A stretch of DNA of 64,000 nt from Streptomyces sp. NBC_01429 (GTDB taxonomy: Bacteria; Actinomycetota; Actinomycetes; Streptomycetales; Streptomycetaceae): NCBI RefSeq assembly GCF_036231945.1, contig NZ_CP109599.1:5545501-5609500 (forward strand). Direction: 5' to 3'. Below the pieces are notes generated by a model that saw only the letters and a list, made by a program, of their open reading frames with translations, made no database searches and was not told the DNA's origin. Of this stretch, positions 52,136-60,446 are shown piece after piece; positions within the stretch are counted from its first letter, which is position 1, and every line of letters begins with the position of its first letter. A program made the translations under genes and the position numbers.

Positions 52136-53110
52136 GTGAGCCGCACCTCCCGCAGAACCGCGCTCCTCGCCCTGCCCGCCGCCCTGCTCCTCGCCCTCGT
52201 ACCGAGCAGCGCCTCCGCCTACCCCAACCCCGGCCGGGTCAGCGGCGACATCGTCGTCCACGACCCGACGATGATCCGCGCCTCGTCCGGGCAGTACCTG
52301 CTCTACTCCACCGGTGACGGGCTCCAGGCCCGCACCTCCACCGACCGGATCGCCTTCAGCCGCAGCGGATCCGCCTTCACCACCCTCCCGGGCTGGTGGT
52401 CCACCTACTCACCGGCCAAGGACCCCTGGGCGCCGGACATCTCGTACCACGGCGGCAAGTACCTGATGTACTACGCCGTCTCGACCTTCGGCTCCTCCAC
52501 CTCGGCCATCGGACTCGCGGGCTCGGCCACCGGGCTGCCCGGCAGCTGGTCCGACTACGGGACCGTCTACACGTCCAGCTCGGGCAGCGACTACAACGCC
52601 ATCGACCCCAACCTCCTCGTCGACGACGACGGCAAGTGGTGGCTGACCTTCGGTTCCTGGTGGACCGGGATCAAGATGATCCGGATCGACCCGTCGACCG
52701 GCAAGCAGTACGCGGGCGACACCACCCGCTACAGCCTCGCCTCGCGCCCGACGGGCACCAAGGCCGTCGAGGGGCCCGCCGTCGTCAAACGCAACGGCTA
52801 CTACTACCTGTTCGCCTCGTACGACACGTGCTGCGCCGGAACCAGCTCCACGTACAAGATCAAGGTGGGCCGCGCCACCAGCCCCACCGGGCCCTACGTC
52901 GACAAGAACGGCGTGAACATGATGAACAACGGCGGCTCGCTGGTACTGGAGAGCCACGACCGCTACATCGGCCCCGGCGGCCAGTCGGTCATGCCGGACG
53001 GCGACGGCGACCTGCTCGTCTACCACTACTACGACGGCCAGGACAACGGCACGCCCAAGCTCGGCGTCAATCTGCTGAGCTGGTCCGGCGGCTGGCCCAC
53101 GGCGTACTGA
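52136..53110 (+). CDS. secreted GH43 endo-arabinanase
   Basis: A 324-residue enzyme with a signal peptide (about 1-28, RTALLALPAALLLALVPSSASA). GH43 five-blade propeller landmarks: general base Asp43 in VVHDPTMIR, WAPDISYHGGKYLMYYAVS, Asp157 in YNAIDPNLLVDDDGKWWLTFGSWW, acid Glu212 in KAVEGPAVVKRNGYYYLFASYD. The pattern matches endo-1,5-alpha-L-arabinanases. GTG 52136 follows AAGGAG. It is followed 14 bases later by a second GH43 gene. Confidence 0.93.
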   Translation: MSRTSRRTALLALPAALLLALVPSSASAYPNPGRVSGDIVVHDPTMIRASSGQYLLYSTGDGLQARTSTDRIAFSRSGSAFTTLPGWWSTYSPAKDPWAPDISYHGGKYLMYYAVSTFGSSTSAIGLAGSATGLPGSWSDYGTVYTSSSGSDYNAIDPNLLVDDDGKWWLTFGSWWTGIKMIRIDPSTGKQYAGDTTRYSLASRPTGTKAVEGPAVVKRNGYYYLFASYDTCCAGTSSTYKIKVGRATSPTGPYVDKNGVNMMNNGGSLVLESHDRYIGPGGQSVMPDGDGDLLVYHYYDGQDNGTPKLGVNLLSWSGGWPTAY

Positions 53111-53124
53111 CGGGGGCGCGGGAC

Positions 53125-54594
53125 ATGTCACGCACCGAGCGGCCACCGGCCCTCCTCATCGCCCTCCTCCTCGTCGTGCTGGCCGGCCTCGTCGCGGTCG
53201 TCGCGCCGCCGGCCGGGGCCGCCGAGGGCCGTCCGTACACCAACCCCGTCAAGGACCGGAAGGGCGCCGACCCGTGGATCGAGTTCTACGACGGTGACTA
53301 CTACCTGATCACCACCTCCTGGACGTCCGAACTCACCATGCGCAAGTCGCCCACCCTGGCCGGGCTCTCCACCGCGCCCAGCGTCCAGGTGTGGTCGGAC
53401 TCCACCTCGTCGCGCTGCTGCAACATGTGGGCTCCCGAGATCCACTTCCGCAACGGGCGCTGGTACCTCTACTACGTGGCCGGACAGGGCATCGCCGACT
53501 ACAACCCCACCCAGCGCGTCCACGTCCTGGAGAGCGCGGGCTCCGACCCCATGGGCCCGTACACGTACCGCGATCAGCTCGGAGGCGCCTGGATGCTCGA
53601 CGCCAGCCTGCTCACCCTGAACGGCTCGCTGTATCTGCTGGGCAGCGCGAGCGGCGGCGGTACGCAGAACCTCGTCATCGCGCCGATGTCCAACCCGTAC
53701 ACCCTGAGCGGCGGCTTCTCGACCATCTCCACGCCGACCTACGACTGGGAGCGAACGGGCGGCACCGTCAACGAGGGCCCCGAAGTGCTCCAGCACGGCG
53801 GAAAGACCTTCATCGTCTACTCGGCGAGCGGCTGCTGGACCCCCGACTACCGACTCGGCCGGCTCACCTACACCGGGACCGACCCGCTGAGCGCCTCCTC
53901 CTGGACGAAGAAGTCCACCCCGGTCTTCAGCCGCGCCGACGCGGCCGGGGTCTACGGTCCGGGACACAACGGATTCTTCACCTCACCCGACGGAACGGAG
54001 AACTGGATCGTCTACCACGCCAACAGCTCCGCGAGCGGCGGCTGCGACAACGGCCGCACCACCCGCGCCCAGAAGTTCACCTGGAACGCGGACGGCACCC
54101 CGAACCTCGGCACCCCGCTCGCCCTCGGCACCACCCGCCCCGGGCCCTCCGGCGAGAGCGCGGCCACCCCCACCGCCTACACCCTGGTCAACCGCAACAG
54201 CGGCAAATGCCTTGAGGTGGAAGGCGGTTCCACGTCGGACGGCGCCCACGTCATCCAGTGGAGCTGCGACGGCGGCGCCCACCAGCGCTGGCGCCTCGAA
54301 GATCTCGGCAACGACACCAGCCGGCTCGTCAACGCCGCGAGCGGCAAGGTCCTCGACACGGCGGACTGCTCCGTCGCCGACGGCGCCGAACTGCGCCAGT
54401 GGTCCTGGCTGAACAACCTCTGCCAGTCCTACCGGTTCGTCGTCACCGACCGGGGCGGCTGGGTGCGGCTCGTCAACGCCCGCAGCGGGAAGGTCGCCGA
54501 CGTCGCCGACTGCTCGACCGCCGACGGCGCCGACGTACGGCAGTGGTCGTGGCTCAACAACGCCTGTCAGCAATGGCAGTTGAAGCCGGTCTGA
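53125..54594 (+). CDS. secreted GH43 arabinofuranosidase with CBM13 (ricin-type) module
   Basis: A 489-residue protein. Signal or membrane-anchor segment at about 9-34, GH43 domain at about 35-345 with the Asp in KGADPWIEFYDGDYYLITTS, LDASLLTLNGSLYLLG and acid Glu in TVNEGPEVLQHGGKTFIVYSA, then a ricin-type beta-trefoil at about 360-489 (NRNSGKCLEVEGGSTSDGAHVIQWSCDGG, with QRW, QSY and QQW repeats). It shares the promoter of the upstream endo-arabinanase. Confidence 0.9.
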   Translation: MSRTERPPALLIALLLVVLAGLVAVVAPPAGAAEGRPYTNPVKDRKGADPWIEFYDGDYYLITTSWTSELTMRKSPTLAGLSTAPSVQVWSDSTSSRCCNMWAPEIHFRNGRWYLYYVAGQGIADYNPTQRVHVLESAGSDPMGPYTYRDQLGGAWMLDASLLTLNGSLYLLGSASGGGTQNLVIAPMSNPYTLSGGFSTISTPTYDWERTGGTVNEGPEVLQHGGKTFIVYSASGCWTPDYRLGRLTYTGTDPLSASSWTKKSTPVFSRADAAGVYGPGHNGFFTSPDGTENWIVYHANSSASGGCDNGRTTRAQKFTWNADGTPNLGTPLALGTTRPGPSGESAATPTAYTLVNRNSGKCLEVEGGSTSDGAHVIQWSCDGGAHQRWRLEDLGNDTSRLVNAASGKVLDTADCSVADGAELRQWSWLNNLCQSYRFVVTDRGGWVRLVNARSGKVADVADCSTADGADVRQWSWLNNACQQWQLKPV

Positions 54595-54650
54595 TGAGGC
54601 CGGTCCGATGAAACCGGCCTGAACGGAAACGGTCTGAACGGAAACGGCGG
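54586..54650. repeat. 14-16-bp tandem repeat starting inside the GH43 gene end
   Basis: CCGGTCTGATGAGG (54586-54599, containing the stop) is followed by CCGGTCCGATGAAA (54600-54613), then 16- and 15-base versions ending TGAACGGAAA (to 54644). The gene's last codons and stop are thus repeated about four times. Confidence 0.75.
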
Positions 54651-54682
54651 GCCGCCGCCTGAACGAAGGCCGCGGCCCGCCG
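54645..54682. terminator. 11-bp hairpin between convergent GH43 and M14 genes
   Basis: CGGCGGGCCGC (54645-54655) pairs with GCGGCCCGCCG (54672-54682); it can serve both strands. Confidence 0.7.
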
Positions 54683-54698
54683 CACACGGGTGCTCCCG

Positions 54699-57299
54699 TC
54701 AGCCGGCGGCGCCCAGCAGCGCCCGGCCCACCTGCGGGAACAGCCCCTTGGGGTGGTCGCGGAACAGCGGCTCCGTGCCGAACAGCACCACCGGCACACC
54801 CCGCGCCGACAGACCGCTGACGACCGACGCCCGGCCCGCCGCGTCCGAGGGCCCGCCCGTGCCGTTCGCCTTCGCCCGCCAGTGACCCGAGACCAGCGGC
54901 TCACCGGTGGCGTACGACTGGTCCGCCCTGACGCCCGCGCCGAGTTCGGTGAACCACAGCGGCGAGTAGACGAAGGTGTGCGCCGGGGCGCCGCCCGTGA
55001 CCGGACCGCCCGCGTTGGTCACCCGCACCACTCCGTTGGCGTCCCCGTTGCCCGCCACCGGTTTCACGTCGAGCAGCCCGGCGGCGGTGTTGAAGGCGGC
55101 GCCCGCCGAACCGAGCGCGACCACGCGCCCGCCCCCGGCGAGGAAGCCGTCGAGCGCCGTGCGCGCGGCCGGGTCGAGGCTGCCGTACGCCAGCCCGGAC
55201 GACACGTACAGCACGTCCGCCGCCGACCAGTCGAAGCCCGCGTTGAGGATCTCGGCCGACACCGGCGTCACCTCGAAGCCCATCTCCCGCAGCGCGAACC
55301 GCTCGCCCGGCGTCACGGCGGCGGCCACCCGGGTACGGTGCACCGCACCCGTGCCCTTCTCCTTCGTGGCGCCGAAGACCACCCCGTGACGGTCGGCGAG
55401 CACGACCGCCTGACGCCGCGCCGACGCCGGCACGATCGCCGCGCCGTCCGCCGCGCGCCGTACCGCGACGCCCTGCCCGAGCAGCGAGTTGAGCGCGGCC
55501 AGCTCCTTCGGGTCGTCCAGCGCGAGCCGCAGACCGCCCTTCCCGGCACCGCCGCCGGCCACCGAACCGGTGGGGGAGGCCACCGACACGTCGCGGCCGA
55601 CGACGTGCGGCGCGCCCGCGGCCCGCTGGACCTTGTCCACGCTCGCGCCCCACAGCAGCCCGAGGCTCCACCCCGAGATGTCGTACATGGTGGAGACATC
55701 CGCGCTGATGTCCCGGCCCTCGGCCAGGATCACATTGGCGACGCCCCGCTTGGGCTGGTGCATGTCGACGACGTACGAGCCCGCCGGATACGTCCGGCCC
55801 GCCAGGCCGAACCCGAGGGCGGCCCGCTTCACCCGTACGTCATTGGCGACCAGATGGTCCACCAGCCGGGCGGCGGCGACCGCCGAGCGCTGTCCGCCGC
55901 CCGCCGGAATCACGTACGCCCGGGGGAAGTCGGTGGTGTACACGTCCTCCGGACCGATGCCCGGCACCCCCGGCACCGTCTTCTCCGACACCGGCCGCTG
56001 CGCCTCGCCCGCCGCGCCCCGCCGGAACGACTCGATCTGGTCGGCGATCACCGACGTGCGGTGGCTGAGCGTGTAGTCGAGCGTCGCGCGCATCACCGCG
56101 CCCGCGATGTCCGTGTTGATCGCGGAACGCCGGCGCAGCTCCTCGACCGGCAGGGAGTCGTACGAGGCGTTGTTGACCCGCATCGGGAACTCGACGGTGT
56201 GCGAGGCGACGGCGCCCTGGAAGGCCATGTACTGCGGGGTGAAGACCGGCGGCCAGTCGTCCCAGCCCTCCTCCTGGTCGCGGAAGGGGATGACGGGCGG
56301 CTCGACGCCGTCCTTCGCCGCGGTGTAGCCGAGGCCGTTCACCGCCTTCTCCATGCCGAGGGCGTTGGCGTAGCTGTTCTTGAGGAAGAGGTCGTACTCG
56401 TAGTTCTCGCCGTGCGGCGGGGTGGTGGGCTCGATCAGGGTGCCGTTGACGTAACCGTGCAGATCGAGCATGACGGCGGGCTGCTTCTCGACGCCGATCC
56501 GCCGCACGGCCCGTGCCTCGGGCTGGGAGGCGGTGATGAAGTCCCGGTTCAGGTCGAAGCCGTTGGAGTTGGCGCGGGTGCCGGCGATGCGGCCGTCCGG
56601 ATTGGCGGTGACGTTGACGTAGATCCGGTTCTTGGCGAGCAGTCCGGCGGTCTTCGCGTCCTTGGCCTTCGCCAGCTCCTCGATGAGCTTGAGGGCGGCG
56701 TCGGTGCCCTCCCACTCGTTGCCGTGGATGTTGTTGTTGATGAAGACGGGCGTTTTGTAGGACGACGCGATCCGGCGGTCCTTGGCGGCCGTCGCGGGGG
56801 AGCCGCCGATCAGCTCCCGCATCCGCTCCTGCTCGCGCGCCTGCCCGGTGCTCTCGGGAGCGGTGACGGTGACGAGATACAGATCGTGCCCGCCCGCCGA
56901 CTGCCCGGCGACCTCGACGCTGACGCGGTCGCCCAGCTTCTGGAGGGCGTTGAGCCGGGGTGCGAGCGAGTGGTACGGCGTGAGACCGAGTTTGATCGAC
57001 TTGTCGGCGGGGTCGACCGGCGGCGCCTTGAGGACGGTGCGGCGCGGATAGCCGGTGTCCTCGCGCAACGTGCTGCCGGTCCGGCCGTCGTCGGCCCGGC
57101 CGTCGCCGAGAAGCGCGGGTCCGGCGGCGGCGAGCCCGCCGAGGGGGTCGGCCGTCTCCGCGCCGGGGCCGCCGCGCTCCCGTACGGGGTGCGGGCCCGG
57201 GGCCGCGCCGGGGGCGGGCGCGGCGGTGGCGAGCGGCGCGAGCAGCAGGGCGCCGGCGGTGACGGCGGTGGTCAGCAGGACGGGTCTGGGTATACCCAT
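54699..57299 (-). CDS. secreted M14 zinc carboxypeptidase-like protein
   Basis: An 866-residue secreted peptidase. Signal peptide at about 1-27 (PVLLTTAVTAGALLLAPLATA). The M14 zinc motif is NNNIHGNEWEG (His192, Glu195), with the third ligand His281 in MLDLHGYVNG; substrate-binding NPDGR and NSNGFDLNRDF are present. The long C-terminal part after about residue 430 is a glutamine-amidotransferase-like or beta domain often fused to this M14 subfamily. ATG 57299 follows GGAGG. Confidence 0.88.
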   Translation of the reverse strand: MGIPRPVLLTTAVTAGALLLAPLATAAPAPGAAPGPHPVRERGGPGAETADPLGGLAAAGPALLGDGRADDGRTGSTLREDTGYPRRTVLKAPPVDPADKSIKLGLTPYHSLAPRLNALQKLGDRVSVEVAGQSAGGHDLYLVTVTAPESTGQAREQERMRELIGGSPATAAKDRRIASSYKTPVFINNNIHGNEWEGTDAALKLIEELAKAKDAKTAGLLAKNRIYVNVTANPDGRIAGTRANSNGFDLNRDFITASQPEARAVRRIGVEKQPAVMLDLHGYVNGTLIEPTTPPHGENYEYDLFLKNSYANALGMEKAVNGLGYTAAKDGVEPPVIPFRDQEEGWDDWPPVFTPQYMAFQGAVASHTVEFPMRVNNASYDSLPVEELRRRSAINTDIAGAVMRATLDYTLSHRTSVIADQIESFRRGAAGEAQRPVSEKTVPGVPGIGPEDVYTTDFPRAYVIPAGGGQRSAVAAARLVDHLVANDVRVKRAALGFGLAGRTYPAGSYVVDMHQPKRGVANVILAEGRDISADVSTMYDISGWSLGLLWGASVDKVQRAAGAPHVVGRDVSVASPTGSVAGGGAGKGGLRLALDDPKELAALNSLLGQGVAVRRAADGAAIVPASARRQAVVLADRHGVVFGATKEKGTGAVHRTRVAAAVTPGERFALREMGFEVTPVSAEILNAGFDWSAADVLYVSSGLAYGSLDPAARTALDGFLAGGGRVVALGSAGAAFNTAAGLLDVKPVAGNGDANGVVRVTNAGGPVTGGAPAHTFVYSPLWFTELGAGVRADQSYATGEPLVSGHWRAKANGTGGPSDAAGRASVVSGLSARGVPVVLFGTEPLFRDHPKGLFPQVGRALLGAAG

Positions 57300-57464
57300 G
57301 CGTCTGGTTCCTCCGGATTGGGGCGGAAGTGAGGCAAGGTGATCCACAGTGATCGACGCTGATCGGTGTTGATCGTCAGGCAGGGTCTACCCGCTGCGCC
57401 CCCGAAGGACAAGAGGGGTTGGACGCCGGGAGGCACTGTCCGACCCCGCCGGTAGGCTGCCCCC

Positions 57465-58262
57465 ATGCATGACCTCGGTGCGGGTTTCGGCTATCTGATC
57501 AAGGGCCAGCGGTGGGTCGGCCGCCACGGCCGCCGGTTCGGCTTCGGGCTGCTGCCCGGCCTGATCGCGCTGGCGCTGTACGCGGGCGCGCTCGTCGGCC
57601 TGGGGTACGGCGCCGACGATCTGACGGCCTGGGCCACCCCGTTCGCCGACGACTGGTCCTCGCCCTGGCTCGGGCTGTTCCGGGGCTTCCTGACCGCGCT
57701 CGTCTTCGCGCTCGGTCTCTTCCTCGCGGTGATCACCTTCACGGCCGTGACGCTGCTGATAGGCCAGCCGTTCTACGAGTCGCTGTCGGAGGACGTCGAC
57801 CGCGAGGAGGGCGGCGAGGTCCCGGAGTCCGCCCTGTCGCTCTGGCGCGGGCTGTGGATATCCGCCCGTGACAGCGTCCGGATCCTGGTGCGGGTCGCGC
57901 TGTACGGCGTGCTGCTCTTCGCGCTCGGGTTCATCCCGGTCGTCGGGCAGACGGTGATCCCCGTGCTCGGCTTCTGCGTCACCGGGTTCTTCCTGGCGGA
58001 GGAGGTGACGTCGGTGGCGCTGGGGCGCCGCGACATCCAGCTCAAGGAGCGCCTCACCCTGCTCAGGGGCCGCCGGATGCTTGCCCTCGGCTTCGGCGTC
58101 CCGCTCGCGCTCGCCTTCCTCGTCCCCTTCGTCGCGGTCTTCCTGATGCCGGGCGCGGTCGCGGGAGCGACGCTGCTGGTGCGGGAGCTGACGGCGCCGC
58201 CGGAGGGCGACGAGGAGCCGGCGGCGCGTCAGCCGGACGTACCGGTCACGCTGAACAAGTAG
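57465..58262 (+). CDS. EI24-domain (CysZ-like) membrane protein
   Basis: A 265-residue membrane protein. DLGAGFGYLIKGQRWVGRHGRRFGFGLLPGLIALALYAGAL starts the EI24 domain; four to six membrane segments follow, with VTLLIGQPFYESLSEDVDRE and LVRVALYGVLLFALGFIPVVGQ. The related CysZ protein takes up sulfate; in actinomycetes the role is open. It is divergent from the M14 gene and convergent with the C15-like gene. Confidence 0.87.
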   Translation: MHDLGAGFGYLIKGQRWVGRHGRRFGFGLLPGLIALALYAGALVGLGYGADDLTAWATPFADDWSSPWLGLFRGFLTALVFALGLFLAVITFTAVTLLIGQPFYESLSEDVDREEGGEVPESALSLWRGLWISARDSVRILVRVALYGVLLFALGFIPVVGQTVIPVLGFCVTGFFLAEEVTSVALGRRDIQLKERLTLLRGRRMLALGFGVPLALAFLVPFVAVFLMPGAVAGATLLVRELTAPPEGDEEPAARQPDVPVTLNK

Positions 58263-58282
58263 TCGGGTCCGGCCGGGGGCCG

Positions 58283-59656
58283 TCAGGACGCCTCGGCCGC
58301 CACCCGGATGATGGTGCGCAGCTGCGCGATGATGTCGAGCCGGTTCCGCACGAACTCCGGATCGGTCACCGTGCCCGTCGCCGGATCGGTGTTCCCCGCC
58401 CCGAACTGGAGCACCGGCGTGTGCACATGGCCGCCCGGAATGTCCAGGCCCAGCCGGTCGCGCAGCAGCGTGGCCCGGTACGCGATCTCGTTGGACAGAT
58501 AGTCACCGCCGCCCCCGGCGCGGGCCGCCGATCCGGGCGTCGGTCCCTCCGGCCGTACCACCGGGGCGGTGCCGCCCGCCGGGATCTCGGTGACCGACGT
58601 GTTGTCGTACACGGGGAAGCGTCCGGTGTCCGCCGCCGCGATCGCGCGGTACGGCAGGCTGGTCGTCGTCCACTGCGGCTGTGACGCCGGGTCGGTCACC
58701 GGTACGAGACCGGTCTCCGACACGTTCTCGTTGTCCCCGAACCCGCCGCGCCAGGCGCCGTTGAACCGCTCCACGTCGATCCGGCCCACCCGGCCCTGGC
58801 TGACCGTGGTGAAGAGATCGGCCCGGGCCAGCGGGCGGCGCAGGGCCTCCTCCACCGTGCCGTCGGCGAAGTCCTGCCAGCGCACGGGGAAGACGGCCGT
58901 CTCGATCCGGGCGGGCCCGTCGGCGGTCCTGATGACGGTCCCGTCCAGGGCCAGCGCGGTCGCCCCCGACGGATTGCTGATGCGGATGTCCCGGTCGAGG
59001 GTGAACGGGTCGAAGCCGGTCACGACGATCCGCTTGACGCCCTTGAGCCCCTTGCCGCCCTGGCCGCCCTTGCCGTTCGCGCCGTCTCTGCCGTCCCTGC
59101 CGTCCCTGCTGTCCTTGTTGGAGAACGTCATGGAGTCCTGGCCGCGCGACGATCGCTCCAGCTTCCCGAGCAGCCGGGAACGCGCCGCCTCGGACAGCCC
59201 GAACTGTGGCTGCCACTGCCGCAGTTCACGGGTCAGCGCGAGCCGCGCCCAGTACAGCGGCCGGTCGTCGTCCCGGCTCAGATCGCCCCGGGCCGGCCCA
59301 CGCCCCTGCGCCCGGTCCACCGCGCGCTTCCACAACGCGGCACCGTGCCGTACGACGGTCCGCTCGGCGGCGGCCGGTGTGCGCGCGCCGCGCAGCGACC
59401 GTACGAACTCCGGCGCCACTTCGTCGAAGCCGGCGCGCCGCAGGATCTCGCGCGGCACGGCGCCGTCGAGGCGCTGCTCCTCGACCGTGAACGCGGCCGC
59501 GGGGGCGCCGGGTTGAGCGGTGGCGGCAGCGTCGGCGGCGGCGCCCGCCGGTGACGGCACGGCCAGGGTGAGGGCGGTGGCGGTGAGGAGTACGAGGGCG
59601 AGCCGCTCGGGCCGCGGTCGTATCCGGCCCAGGGGTGTGCGCCTTGCGAGTCTCAC
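58283..59656 (-). CDS. secreted pyroglutamyl-peptidase-like protein with Ser in place of the catalytic Cys
   Basis: A 457-residue exported protein (signal near 18-42, LALVLLTATALTLAVPSPAGAAA). After a helical N-terminal domain comes a short collagen-like Gly-X-Y stretch (DGRDGRDGANGKGGQGGKG), then a C15 peptidase-like domain opening with VKRIVVTGFDPFTLDRDIRISNPSG, the analogue of the GFEPFGG start. In C15 enzymes the nucleophile is Cys in an xCNxxFY context; here the matching site is DYLSNEIAYR with Ser388. The His is retained (HVHTPVL, His412). It may be a serine-type or inactive version. GTG 59656 follows GGAAGGA. Confidence 0.8.
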   Translation of the reverse strand: MRLARRTPLGRIRPRPERLALVLLTATALTLAVPSPAGAAADAAATAQPGAPAAAFTVEEQRLDGAVPREILRRAGFDEVAPEFVRSLRGARTPAAAERTVVRHGAALWKRAVDRAQGRGPARGDLSRDDDRPLYWARLALTRELRQWQPQFGLSEAARSRLLGKLERSSRGQDSMTFSNKDSRDGRDGRDGANGKGGQGGKGLKGVKRIVVTGFDPFTLDRDIRISNPSGATALALDGTVIRTADGPARIETAVFPVRWQDFADGTVEEALRRPLARADLFTTVSQGRVGRIDVERFNGAWRGGFGDNENVSETGLVPVTDPASQPQWTTTSLPYRAIAAADTGRFPVYDNTSVTEIPAGGTAPVVRPEGPTPGSAARAGGGGDYLSNEIAYRATLLRDRLGLDIPGGHVHTPVLQFGAGNTDPATGTVTDPEFVRNRLDIIAQLRTIIRVAAEAS

Positions 59657-59745
59657 GGGGGTCCTTCCTTCGGGTGGCGGAAGTATCGCCTCCGCAACCC
59701 CCGGATGACCATGGCGCACCGCGGGCGGCGTGTCTCCGGCGCCCG

Positions 59746-60330
59746 TCAGGCCGACGGCCCGTGGCCCCCCGACCGCAGCAGCGCGAGGAAGTCGCGGAAC
59801 GCCTTCGGCATGTCCACGGACGCCGGGTCCAGCAGCCACTGGTACTGGAGCCCGTCCATCACCGCCGTCAGCAGCGGAGCCGCCTGCTCCGGGGTGAGGC
59901 CGCCCGGCAGGCGGTCGCCGAACTCGTCGCGCAGAACCTCCGCCATGTCGTCGCGTACCTGCGCGTAGCGCTGTGTGAAGAACTCCCTGGCCGGATGGGA
60001 CTCCGTCACGCTCTCGCCCAGCAGCGCCGAGAACGTCTGCACGATCCCCGGGCGCATCGCGTTGTACTCCACCAGCGAGGCCAGCAGCTCCAGCCGCCAC
60101 CCCTTGCGCCCGTCGCCGCTGCCGCCCGTGTCCCACTGGTCGCGCTCCTCCAGGACGGCGACGAGCAGCGCCTCCTTGGACGGGAAGTAGTGCAGCAGCC
60201 CCTGCTGCGTCAGACCGACCCGCTCGGCCACCGCGCCCAGGGTCGTGCCCCGGTAGCCGCGCTCCGCGATGACTTCGAGGGCGGCGCGGAGTATCTCCGC
60301 GCGCCGCTCCTCACTCCTGGCTCGCCCCAT
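59746..60330 (-). CDS. TetR-family regulator divergent from the GH3 gene
   Basis: A 194-residue TetR protein with HTH near residues 8-55 (RRAEILRAALEVIAERGYRGTTLGAVAERVGLTQQGLLHYFPSKEALL). ATG 60330 has GGGAG upstream; the ATG at 60357 in frame is poorer. It is divergent from the GH3 beta-glucosidase; the gap contains a GTAAC-n6-ATTAC palindrome, suggesting repression of both genes. Confidence 0.88.
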   Translation of the reverse strand: MGRARSEERRAEILRAALEVIAERGYRGTTLGAVAERVGLTQQGLLHYFPSKEALLVAVLEERDQWDTGGSGDGRKGWRLELLASLVEYNAMRPGIVQTFSALLGESVTESHPAREFFTQRYAQVRDDMAEVLRDEFGDRLPGGLTPEQAAPLLTAVMDGLQYQWLLDPASVDMPKAFRDFLALLRSGGHGPSA

Positions 60331-60360
60331 CGGAAGCCGCTCCCTTCCCCGCGCCATTCA

Positions 60361-60376
60361 GTAACAAAAAGATTAC
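60361..60376. promoter_or_regulatory. GTAAC-AAAAAG-ATTAC operator candidate
   Basis: GTAACAAAAAGATTAC is an inverted repeat in the TetR/GH3 gap with its centre in an A-run, and another GTAAC lies near 60412. It is the best operator candidate for the TetR protein. Confidence 0.45.
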
Positions 60377-60446
60377 GAACCCTACCGGTGTACAGATATG
60401 AGGCCCACCATGTAACCATCCACCACACCGACGAGGAGGTACGGAC

